DNA from: Streptomyces sp. 549
GTDB lineage: Bacteria > Actinomycetota > Actinomycetes > Streptomycetales > Streptomycetaceae
DNA length: 64,000 nt
Assembly (NCBI RefSeq): GCF_030124175.1
Contig: NZ_JASKMT010000012.1
Coordinates: 101,380-165,379 of the forward strand
Reading direction: 5' to 3'
Positions 57,001 through 64,000 of the stretch are shown here, piece by piece; positions within the stretch are counted from its first letter, which is position 1; every line of letters begins with the position of its first letter. Below the pieces are notes generated by a model, which searched no databases, was not told where the DNA came from, and saw only the letters and a list, made by a program, of their open reading frames with translations. Both the position numbers and the translations under genes were made by a program.

Positions 57001-57190
57001 GACCGCTCCTGTCCGCGTTCACTCGGCTGGGGGTCTCGCTGGGGCGCAGGAGGACAGCCTGCCCACGCTCCGGGGGCGGATATTCCGGCGCCGGGTGAAC
57101 TACTCGTACGTAACTGCGAGTCCTGAAGAGGGGCCACACGGGGGGTGCGACGCCCGGGCGCGCCGCGGCCCCTCGGCGCACCCGGACGGG

Positions 57191-57345
57191 CCGAAGGGCC
57201 CTTCGGGCGGTGGTGCGTCCGGTGCTCGTTCGATGGCGGTGCGTCGGGTGGTGCGTCAGGTGCTGCTTCGAGCGCTGCGTCAGACGGTGCGTCGGGTGGT
57301 CCGAACGGCGGTGCGTCGGGCAATTGCTTCGGGCGGTGGTGCGCG
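57191..57345. repeat. Palindrome and degenerate GGTGCGTC repeats between glgE and glgP
   Basis: CCGAAGGGCCCTTCGG (57191-57206) is a perfect 16-bp palindrome. From about 57210 to 57345 a GGTGCGTCGGGT-like unit recurs at least five times with drift. The 525-bp region must hold the divergent promoters; no clear gene is present. Confidence 0.5.
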
Positions 57346-57525
57346 GGGTGGTTCGGCAGGTGCGCCCCCCGGCCCGGGAGGCGGGCGGGCGCGCCGGGCA
57401 GCGCCGCGACCAGCGGCGGAACGGCCCGGCCGGGCAAGCCGAAGGGGCACGACATGGGGGTGGAAGTCACGTGAAATCGTGGCGAAGGCGCGCATCGGAC
57501 AGTCCCTCCCGGCTACCGTCGAAGC

Positions 57526-60066
57526 GTGAAGGCCATTCGTCGTTTCTCCGTGCGTCCCGTCCTTCCCGACTCCCTACGACCGCTCAGCGATCTGGCGCGC
57601 AACCTGCGCTGGTCCTGGCATCCGGATACCCGCGAGCTGTTCCGCTACGCCGACCCGGACGGCTGGCACGCCGCCGGGGGCGACCCCATGCGGCTGCTCG
57701 GCTCCATCCCCGCCGCACGCATCGACGAGCTGACCCGGGACCGCGCCTTCCGGCGCCGGCTCGCCGTCGCCGCCGGTGACCTGCACGACTACCTCACCGA
57801 ACCGCGCTGGTACCAGGACGCCGGCGACGGCCTGCCGGCCGCCGTCGCCTACTTCTCGCCCGAGTTCGGCATCACCGCCGCCCTGCCGCAGTACTCCGGC
57901 GGCCTGGGCATCCTCGCCGGGGACCACCTCAAGGCCGCCAGCGACCTCGGCGCGCCGCTGATCGGCGTCGGCCTGCTCTACCGGCACGGCTACTTCCGGC
58001 AGTCGCTGTCCCGCGACGGCTGGCAGCAGGAGCGCTACCCGGTGCTCGACCCCAACGAGCTGCCCCTGGACCTGCTCCGCGAGGCCGACGGCAGCCCCGC
58101 CCCGGTGATCCTCGCCCTGCCCGGCGGCCGCGCGCTGCGCGCCCACGTCTGGGTGGCCCGCGTCGGCCGGGTGCCGCTGCTGCTGCTCGACTCCGACGTG
58201 GAGGAGAACGGGCCCGCCGAACGGGACGTCACCGACCGGCTCTACGGCGGCGGCCGGGAGCAGCGGCTGCTCCAGGAGATGCTGCTGGGCATCGGCGGGG
58301 TGCGCGCGGTGCGCGACTACTGCCGCCTCACCGGCCATCCCGAGCCGGAGGTGTTCCACACCAACGAGGGCCACGCCGGTTTTCTCGGCCTGGAGCGCAT
58401 CCGCGAACTGGGCGAGCAGGGCGTTGACTTCGATGCGGCTCTGGAGTCCGTCCGGGCCGGAACCGTGTTCACCACGCACACGCCGGTGCCCGCCGGCATC
58501 GACCGCTTCGACCGGGACCTGGTGGCGCGGCACTTCGGTGACGACGGCGAACTGCCCGGCGTCTCCGTCGAGGAGGTGCTCGCACTGGGCACGGAGACCT
58601 TCGCCGGCGGCCGCCCCGACCTGTTCAACATGGCCGTCATGGGCCTGCGCCTGGCCCAGCGGGCCAACGGTGTCTCCACCCTGCACGGCGAGGTCAGCCG
58701 GGAGATGTTCGCCGGCCTGTGGCCGGGCTTCGACCCGGCCGAGGTGCCCATCGCGTCCATCACCAACGGCGTGCACGCACCCACCTGGGTGGCGCCGGAG
58801 GTGACCGCGGGTACCTCCCGCCTGCCCGACGGCGAACTGCGGGAGCTGCGCCGCTCGCTGCGCGAGCAGCTGGTGGCGGAGGTGCGGCAGCGGCTGCACG
58901 AGTCGTGGCGCCACCGGGGCGCCGCCGGGGCCGAACTCGGCTGGATCGACCAGGTCCTCGACCCGGACGTGCTCACCATCGGCTTCGCCCGCCGCGTCCC
59001 GTCGTACAAGCGGCTCACGCTGATGCTGCACGACCGCAAGCGGCTCACCGAGCTGCTGCTGCACCCCGAACGGCCGATCCAGCTGGTCATCGCGGGCAAG
59101 GCCCACCCGGCCGACGACAGCGGCAAGCGCCTCATCCAGGAACTGGTCCGCTTCGCCGACGACCCGCGGGTGCGGCACCGCATCGTGTTCCTGCCGGACT
59201 ACGGCATGGGCATGGCCCGCACGCTCTACCCCGGCTGCGACGTGTGGCTCAACAACCCGCTGCGTCCGCTGGAGGCGTGCGGCACCAGCGGCATGAAGGC
59301 CGCGCTGAACGGCTGTCTCAACCTGTCGGTGCTCGACGGCTGGTGGGACGAGTGGTACGAGCCGGACTTCGGCTGGGCCATCCCCACCGCCGACGGCGCC
59401 GCCGCCGACGAGGAGCGGCGGGACGCCATCGAGGCCGCCGCGCTGTACGACCTGCTGGCGGAGCAGGTCGCGCCCGCGTTCTACGACCGGCCGGGCCGCT
59501 GGCTGGAGATGATCCGGCAGACCCTGGACCGGCTGGGCCCGAAGGTCCTCGCCGACCGCATGGTGGGGGACTATGTGCAGCGGCTCTACGCCCCGGCCGC
59601 ACGGGCGCACCGAGAGCTGGACGCGCCGTCCGCCGCGGAGCTGGCCGGCTGGAAGGCCCGGGTCCGGGCCGAGTGGCCGCAGGTCCGGGTGGACCACGTG
59701 GAGGCCGTGGACGCGGCCTGCGACTCGCTGGAGCTGGGCGGCGCGCTGTCGCTGCGGGTGCGGGTGACGCTCGGCGCGCTGGAGCCCGCCGAGGTGGAGG
59801 TGCAGGCGGTGGCGGGCCGGGTCGACGGGTCCGACACCATCACCGAGCCCGTGCACGTGGCGCTGAAGCCCACCGGCGGGCCCGACCTGGAGGGCCGCTG
59901 GCTGTTCGAGGGGCCGCTCACCCTGGACCGGACCGGCCCGTTCGGCTACACCGTCCGGGTGCTGCCCTCTCACCGGCTGCTGGCCGCCGGCACCGAACTC
60001 GGCCTGGCCGCCGTCCCACCGGAGGGCACCGCCTCCGGTGAGGCAGCCGGGCTGCTGATGCGCTGA
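57526..60066 (+). CDS. glgP: Alpha-glucan (glycogen) phosphorylase
   Basis: An 846-residue GT35 phosphorylase that releases glucose-1-phosphate from alpha-1,4-glucan. GTG 57526 starts VKAIRRFSVRPVLPDSLRPL, the DUF3417 N-terminal domain (about 10-115) typical of actinobacterial phosphorylases. Substrate motifs: YFSPEFGITAALPQYSGG (about 107) and EVFHTNEGHAGFLGLERI (about 280). The PLP-bearing Lys591 is in EACGTSGMKAALNG. A beta-rich C-terminal domain (about 720-830) follows. It is divergent from glgE, so glucan building and breakdown share one control region. Confidence 0.95.
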   Translation: MKAIRRFSVRPVLPDSLRPLSDLARNLRWSWHPDTRELFRYADPDGWHAAGGDPMRLLGSIPAARIDELTRDRAFRRRLAVAAGDLHDYLTEPRWYQDAGDGLPAAVAYFSPEFGITAALPQYSGGLGILAGDHLKAASDLGAPLIGVGLLYRHGYFRQSLSRDGWQQERYPVLDPNELPLDLLREADGSPAPVILALPGGRALRAHVWVARVGRVPLLLLDSDVEENGPAERDVTDRLYGGGREQRLLQEMLLGIGGVRAVRDYCRLTGHPEPEVFHTNEGHAGFLGLERIRELGEQGVDFDAALESVRAGTVFTTHTPVPAGIDRFDRDLVARHFGDDGELPGVSVEEVLALGTETFAGGRPDLFNMAVMGLRLAQRANGVSTLHGEVSREMFAGLWPGFDPAEVPIASITNGVHAPTWVAPEVTAGTSRLPDGELRELRRSLREQLVAEVRQRLHESWRHRGAAGAELGWIDQVLDPDVLTIGFARRVPSYKRLTLMLHDRKRLTELLLHPERPIQLVIAGKAHPADDSGKRLIQELVRFADDPRVRHRIVFLPDYGMGMARTLYPGCDVWLNNPLRPLEACGTSGMKAALNGCLNLSVLDGWWDEWYEPDFGWAIPTADGAAADEERRDAIEAAALYDLLAEQVAPAFYDRPGRWLEMIRQTLDRLGPKVLADRMVGDYVQRLYAPAARAHRELDAPSAAELAGWKARVRAEWPQVRVDHVEAVDAACDSLELGGALSLRVRVTLGALEPAEVEVQAVAGRVDGSDTITEPVHVALKPTGGPDLEGRWLFEGPLTLDRTGPFGYTVRVLPSHRLLAAGTELGLAAVPPEGTASGEAAGLLMR

Positions 60067-60072
60067 CCCCGT

Positions 60073-60110
60073 CCGGCCGGCGGCCCGGTGCGTCACGGGC
60101 CGCCGGCCGG
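60073..60110 (+). terminator. glgP terminator
   Basis: A perfect 15-bp stem (CCGGCCGGCGGCCCG, 60073-60087, with 60096-60110) and an 8-base loop begin 6 bp after the glgP stop. Confidence 0.8.
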
Positions 60111-60131
60111 CGTGGAGGGCGCTCGGGAGCG

Positions 60132-60505
60132 TCAGCCCTCCACCTTCACCGCCGTCCAGGCTGCCTCCACGGCGGCGGTCCGGGCGTTGGCGGGTGTGCC
60201 GTCGCCCCGGACGTTGGTGCTGCTGGTCAGCAGCGAGCCGTCCGCTCATACCGCGTACGGGTGTCCCCGTTGCGGTTCTTCACCACGCCGCGGACCTGGA
60301 GTTCCTCCCGCTCACCCAGGCCGAGTTCGGCGGCGGTCCGGGCCTTCGCCGCAGGTGTGTCGGCGGCCATGACCAGGCCGGTGTACTGGGCGGCACTGAG
60401 CACGGCCGGTGCGGCGCCGGGCGGTTCGGGGGCTGCCGCGCCGGCCGGCACGGCGGTGAGTCCGGCGGCGAGCACCGCCGCCGCGCCGACGAGGGCGGCG
60501 CTCAC
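60132..60505 (-). pseudogene. Internally deleted M4 neutral metallopeptidase
   Basis: The N-terminal part (60505 to about 60245) encodes a signal peptide (ALVGAAAVLAAGLTAVPAGAA) and the start of an FTP propeptide: SAAQYTGLVMAADT, AAELGLGEREELQVRGV, TRYERT. The frame then hits a stop. Directly after, in another frame, comes GSLLTSSTNVRGDG and TAAVEAAWTAVKVEG, which resembles the C-terminal end of the same protease family (AVxAAWTAVNV). The whole catalytic domain with HExxH is missing. The simplest reading is one large internal deletion near 60236-60245. Start may lie upstream of 60505. Confidence 0.6.
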
Positions 60506-60792
60506 CGAGTTGGCGCGGCGGCGGGTCTTCCGGAGATCATGACGAGGCGTGCGCGAAGTGCGGGGGGCTCGGGTGTCTGCTACAGGGGCTCCTTGGGTGA
60601 GGGATCGTCCCGGGTGCCTCGGAAGCGGGGCACGTGGTGCATGAACATGTCATGACGATGCGTGCCGGTTGACCGGAATTCGTCCGTCCACCGCAAATCC
60701 TTGTCCGTTATGTGAGCAACCGGCGGAGACCGTGCAACGTCCCCGCAAGTGCGGCCGGTTCACCCGGGCGCAGCACGATGCGAGGAGTGAGT

Positions 60793-62208
60793 ATGGGTCA
60801 GCGGGCCGCACGCCGAGGAGTACGGCGTGCCCGCCGGGCCGCGTCGGGGCTCGCGGTGGTCACCGCGCTCGGCGCCGCCGTCCTGGCCGCCGCTCCCGCC
60901 ACTGCCCTCACGCCCGCAGGACCCGCACCCGACGGTGCCGTCCCCGCGGGGCCGCCCGCGCCCGGACCGCGTCACTCCGCCGACCCGCCGGACGACGGCC
61001 CCGCCGCGTCCGCGGGCGGGCCGGACCGCCGGGAGGCGGCGCGGCGGGCCGCCGTGCGGGCCGCCCTCCAGGCCGCCGTCGACCGCGGCATCCCGGGAGC
61101 CGTGGCACTCACCACCACCGATCCGGGCACGTCCGAAACGGGGACGACCCGTACCGGGACGTCCCCTGCCGGCGGGTCCCGCACCGGAACGGACGAAGGC
61201 CCAGGGGCCGGTGGAGCCGAATGGTTCGGTCATGCGGGCGTCGCCGACCTGGCCACCGGCCGGGAACGCCAGCCCGCCGACCACTTCCGGGCCGGCAGCA
61301 TCACCAAGACCTTCGTGGCGACCGTGGTGCTGCAACTCGAAGCAGAGGGCGTGCTCGACCTGGACGACACCGTCGAGACCTGGCTGCCCGGCCTGCTCGA
61401 CGGCAACGGCCACGACGGCCGGGCCGTCACCGTCCGCCACCTGCTCCAGCACACCAGCGGCCTGCCCGACTACACCGCCGACCCCGAGGTGACCCGCCGC
61501 CTCGCCGCCGGTTCCGCCGACCACCACCTCCGCACCCGCACCCCGGAACAGCTCATCGCCGTCGCGCTCAGCCACCCGCCGGTCTTCGCGCCCGGCACCG
61601 GCTGGTCCTACTCCAACACCGGCTACCTCGTCGCCGGCCTGATCGTCGAGAAGGCCACCGGCCGCACCTGGGCGGATCAGGTCCGCACCCGCATCGTCGA
61701 ACCGCTCGGCCTCACCGGCACGTCACTGCCCGGCACCCGCAGCACCCTGCCCGGCCCCCACCCCGTCGGCTACGCCGCGCCCCTCAGCGGCGACCCGGAC
61801 GCGCCGCCGCGGGACGTCACCCGGCTCAACCCCTCCTGGGCAGGCGCCGCGGGCGAGATCGTCTCCACCGCCTCCGACCTCAACCGCTTCTACCGGGCAC
61901 TGCTGCGCGGGCGCCTCCTGCCCGAGCGGCAGCAGTCGGCCATGTTCCGCAGCGTCCCGCTCAACCCCGCCGGGACCGCACGGTACGGCCTGGGCGTCGA
62001 GTCCTGGACCCTGTCCTGCGGCACCACCGTGTGGGGCCACGCCGGCGGTATCCACGGCTCGGCCTCCCGGTCACTGGGCACCGCCGACGGCTCCCACCTG
62101 CTCACGTACCACCTGAACGGCGACTGGCTCACCGGCAGCCCGCTCCAGGACGCCATCGCGGAGGCCGCCTTCTGCCCCACCACCCCGGCGAGCAGCGGCA
62201 GCGGCTGA
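60793..62208 (+). CDS. Secreted serine hydrolase (beta-lactamase class C / D-Ala-D-Ala carboxypeptidase family)
   Basis: A 471-residue exported enzyme. ATG 60793 follows GAGGAGTGA; the signal has twin Arg pairs (RAARRGVRRARRAASG) and a hydrophobic core ending ATALTPA (about 38). A Pro/Ala-rich segment (about 40-85) precedes the beta-lactamase fold. The active-site triad motifs are SITKT (SxxK, Ser about 171), YSNTGY (YxN, about 277) and HAGGIHG (HxG, about 417). A Thr/Gly-rich insert (about 108-145) is unusual. Likely acts on cell-wall peptides or small esters; true beta-lactamase activity is not implied. Confidence 0.88.
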   Translation: MGQRAARRGVRRARRAASGLAVVTALGAAVLAAAPATALTPAGPAPDGAVPAGPPAPGPRHSADPPDDGPAASAGGPDRREAARRAAVRAALQAAVDRGIPGAVALTTTDPGTSETGTTRTGTSPAGGSRTGTDEGPGAGGAEWFGHAGVADLATGRERQPADHFRAGSITKTFVATVVLQLEAEGVLDLDDTVETWLPGLLDGNGHDGRAVTVRHLLQHTSGLPDYTADPEVTRRLAAGSADHHLRTRTPEQLIAVALSHPPVFAPGTGWSYSNTGYLVAGLIVEKATGRTWADQVRTRIVEPLGLTGTSLPGTRSTLPGPHPVGYAAPLSGDPDAPPRDVTRLNPSWAGAAGEIVSTASDLNRFYRALLRGRLLPERQQSAMFRSVPLNPAGTARYGLGVESWTLSCGTTVWGHAGGIHGSASRSLGTADGSHLLTYHLNGDWLTGSPLQDAIAEAAFCPTTPASSGSG

Positions 62209-62354
62209 GCGGGTGCATCGGCTGACCGGCGGCAGCGGCTGACCGGTGCCAGCGGCTGAGGACAGGGCGGCCGAGCGGGGGCAGGTGCGTGCGGCTCGGT
62301 TGCCGGGGCGCGCGGACGAGGAGGTCCGGGCGCCCCGGCGGGCCCTGCTGCCGG

Positions 62355-63227
62355 CTACCGGCTGAGCGGAGCCTCGGCGTCCAGCCTGGCCAGCTTCTCC
62401 GGGTTGGCGACCGAGTAGATCCGGGTGATCCGGCCGTTCTCGACCGTCACACTGATCGCCGCGGCGAGACGGCCGCCGAGGTCGATCCGCGCACCGGGCG
62501 CCCCGTTGAGCCAGATGGGCGTGGCCACGAACTTCTCGGTCAGCTTCGCGGTGCCCCCCAGCAGCAGCGCGGCCAGCTTCCGGGCGCCCGCCACGGGCTT
62601 GCGTACGCTCGGCGCCAGACCGCCGCCGTCCGACACCAGCACCACGTCCGGTGCCAGCACGTCCATCAGGCCCTGCAGGTCACCGGTGCTGATCGCGGTC
62701 AGCAGCCGCTCGACGGCGACCCGCTGCTCCGCCTGGTCCACACTCCGGCGCGGCCGGCGGGCGGCGACGTGCCCCCGCGCCCGATGCGCGATCTGCCGCA
62801 CCGCGTCCGGCGTCCGGCCCAGGGCCTCGGCGATCTCCTCGTACGGCGCCTCGAACACCTCCCGCAGCACGAACACCGCCCGCTCGGCCGGCCCCAGCGT
62901 CTCCAGCACCGTCAGCATGGCGAACGACACGCTTTCGGCCAGCTCGACGTCCTCCGCCACGTCCGGGCTGGTCAGCAGCGGCTCCGGCAGCCACTCGCCG
63001 AAGTACTGCTCCCGGCGGCGGGACAGCGTGCGCAGCCGGTTGAGCGACTGGCGGGTGACGATCCGGACCAGGTAGGCCCGCGGATTCCGAACCGGCGAGC
63101 GGTCCACCTCCGCCCACCGCAGCCAGGTCTCCTGGACCACGTCCTCGGCGTCGGCGGCCGAGCCGAGCATCTCGTAGGCCACGGTGAACAGCAGGCCGCG
63201 GTGGGTGAGGAACGGGTCGTCGCTCAT
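62355..63227 (-). CDS. ECF41-type sigma factor with SnoaL-like C-terminal domain
   Basis: A 290-residue extracytoplasmic-function sigma factor of the ECF41 group. Region 2 is about 8-75 (YEMLGSAADAEDVVQETWLRW), region 4 about 105-160 (LGPAERAVFVLREVFEAPYEEIAEALG). The C-terminal SnoaL_2-like extension (about 175-285) holds the group's DGGG motif (VLVSDGGG, about 205) and NPEKL motif (VANPEKLARL, about 277), which regulate activity in place of an anti-sigma factor. ATG 63227 overlaps the stop of the decarboxylase-family gene (ATGA). An ECF41-type promoter precedes the pair. Confidence 0.93.
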   Translation of the reverse strand: MSDDPFLTHRGLLFTVAYEMLGSAADAEDVVQETWLRWAEVDRSPVRNPRAYLVRIVTRQSLNRLRTLSRRREQYFGEWLPEPLLTSPDVAEDVELAESVSFAMLTVLETLGPAERAVFVLREVFEAPYEEIAEALGRTPDAVRQIAHRARGHVAARRPRRSVDQAEQRVAVERLLTAISTGDLQGLMDVLAPDVVLVSDGGGLAPSVRKPVAGARKLAALLLGGTAKLTEKFVATPIWLNGAPGARIDLGGRLAAAISVTVENGRITRIYSVANPEKLARLDAEAPLSR

Positions 63228-63817
63228 GAGGGGGAGGCTACGTCCGTCGACGGGACGGCGAGCGGTGGCAGGCCGCAGGACGCCGCGAACTCCTGCGAGC
63301 GGATGCCGAGCGAGACGTTCAGGCGGGAGGTCGCGTTCATGAAGGCCACCTTGGCGGTCAGCTCGACCAGCGCAGCCGCCCCCAGCTCCCCGGCCAGCCG
63401 GGCCGACATCTCGTCGGTGACGGTCGGCGGCGTCTGGCACATCGCCTCGGCGTACTCCATCACCCTGCGCTCCAGCGGCGTGAAGGCGTCGGAGTCCCGC
63501 CACCGCGGCACCTCGCGCGCCTTGGCCTCGTCGAGTCCGTTGCGGCGCGTCATGAAGTAGTGCAGGTCCAGGCAGAACCCGCAGCCGATCGCCCCGGCCG
63601 AGGCCATGTGCGCGAGCGTGCTCAGCTGCGGGTCGAGCCGGTCCCACTTCTCCGCCTTGCGGCCGAAACCCATCAGGTCCTTGAACACCGGCGGGTTGTT
63701 CCACATCACGCCGATCGACTCGGGCACCTGGCCGAGCATGCGGCGGCTCATCCGTTTCAGCAGTGCCCCGTAGACGCCGTTGATCTCGACCGCGGGAACC
63801 CGGGTGCTGCTGGCCAT
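63224..63817 (-). CDS. Carboxymuconolactone decarboxylase-family protein, ECF41 partner
   Basis: A 197-residue CMD/AhpD-like protein. The redox or catalytic CxxC is in IGCGFCLDLHYF (about 77), followed by the usual His and helix. ATG 63817 follows GGAGGAGAC; the longer frame to 63883 is rejected. It is coupled to the ECF41 sigma gene by a 4-base overlap. ECF41 operons normally hold such a CMD, oxidoreductase or epimerase gene, which is the main target of the sigma factor. Its substrate is unknown; peroxidase-type or thiol redox activity is possible. Confidence 0.9.
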   Translation of the reverse strand: MASSTRVPAVEINGVYGALLKRMSRRMLGQVPESIGVMWNNPPVFKDLMGFGRKAEKWDRLDPQLSTLAHMASAGAIGCGFCLDLHYFMTRRNGLDEAKAREVPRWRDSDAFTPLERRVMEYAEAMCQTPPTVTDEMSARLAGELGAAALVELTAKVAFMNATSRLNVSLGIRSQEFAASCGLPPLAVPSTDVASPS

Positions 63818-63878
63818 GTCTCCTCCAGTGCTGCTCGTGCCGGTGTCGCACAGCGCCCCTTCGGCGCTTCGGCATGGA

Positions 63879-63905
63879 GACACCGGCCGGGCCCCGGATG
63901 TGACA
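63879..63905 (-). promoter_or_regulatory. ECF41-type promoter
   Basis: Read on the minus strand, TGTCACA (63905-63899), 16 bp, then TGTC (63882-63879). The known ECF41 promoter is TGTCACA-N16-CGTC, so only one base differs. It gives a leader of about 55 nt before the decarboxylase-family gene and implies autoregulation. Confidence 0.75.
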
Positions 63906-64000
63906 GCGCCGCGGAGAATCCCCGCCGCGGCCTTCCGCCTAATGGGAGCTACCGGGTGAGCCGCGCTGGCAGACTCGGTGCCTGGTAGCCGCCGGTGAGT

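Overview
The window reads as Streptomyces chromosome. G+C is very high throughout, third codon positions are almost all G or C, many genes start with GTG, and leucine TTA codons are so rare that only three were noticed. The gene order also matches, from memory, the SCO5405-SCO5450 part of the S. coelicolor core chromosome: MarR/AIM24 genes, icmA, a thioredoxin-like gene, pyk-ackA-pta-pfkA, and glgB-mak-treS-glgE-glgP. No database search was possible, so family names rest on motifs and recalled sequences.

Layout. 1-3.5 kb: a GH9 cellulase running off the left edge, with a perfect CebR-type operator upstream, and a membrane glycosyltransferase. 3.5-6.8 kb: a MarR regulator, three tandem AIM24 genes, a DUF3817 membrane protein and an MTH1187-type protein. 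6.9-11.8 kb: cslA-glxA and a convergent GH6 lipoprotein, a tip-glycan (cellulose-like polymer) locus. 11.9-14.7 kb: a second MarR/DUF3817 pair and icmA. 14.8-16.8 kb: an eroded stretch with two fragments of IS256-type transposases, a small secreted protein and a small membrane protein. 16.9-22.1 kb: a four-gene Opp/Nik-type ABC importer with fused permeases, preceded by a Zur-like box. 22.2-27.2 kb: a TetR regulator, a thioredoxin-TPR protein and a trio of secreted or membrane proteins (DUF6230, DUF6114, Pro/Ala-rich). 27.3-33.4 kb: pyk, ackA, pta and divergent pfkA. 33.4-37.5 kb: a CitAB-like two-component system with a DASS carboxylate transporter. 37.9-40.4 kb: two overlapping membrane-anchored HTH proteins and a tandem-XRE regulator. 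40.6-48.1 kb: a class III lanthipeptide cluster of the AmfS/SapB type. 48.4-60.1 kb: dodecin and the GlgE alpha-glucan pathway. 60.1-64 kb: a deleted M4 metallopeptidase, a secreted serine hydrolase, and an ECF41 sigma factor with its carboxymuconolactone-decarboxylase partner.

How the parts fit. The central-carbon block (pfkA, pyk, ackA-pta), the C4-dicarboxylate/citrate-type uptake system and the GlgE/glycogen block together cover glycolysis, overflow and storage. The amf-type cluster (aerial hyphae surfactant) and the cslA-glxA-GH6 locus (tip glycan) both serve morphogenesis. The lanthipeptide activator carries a TTA codon, which would tie it to bldA. Several control sites can be read directly: CebR operator, Zur-like box, TetR-type palindrome, ECF41 promoter and a ten-base-phased repeat in front of the lanthipeptide synthetase.
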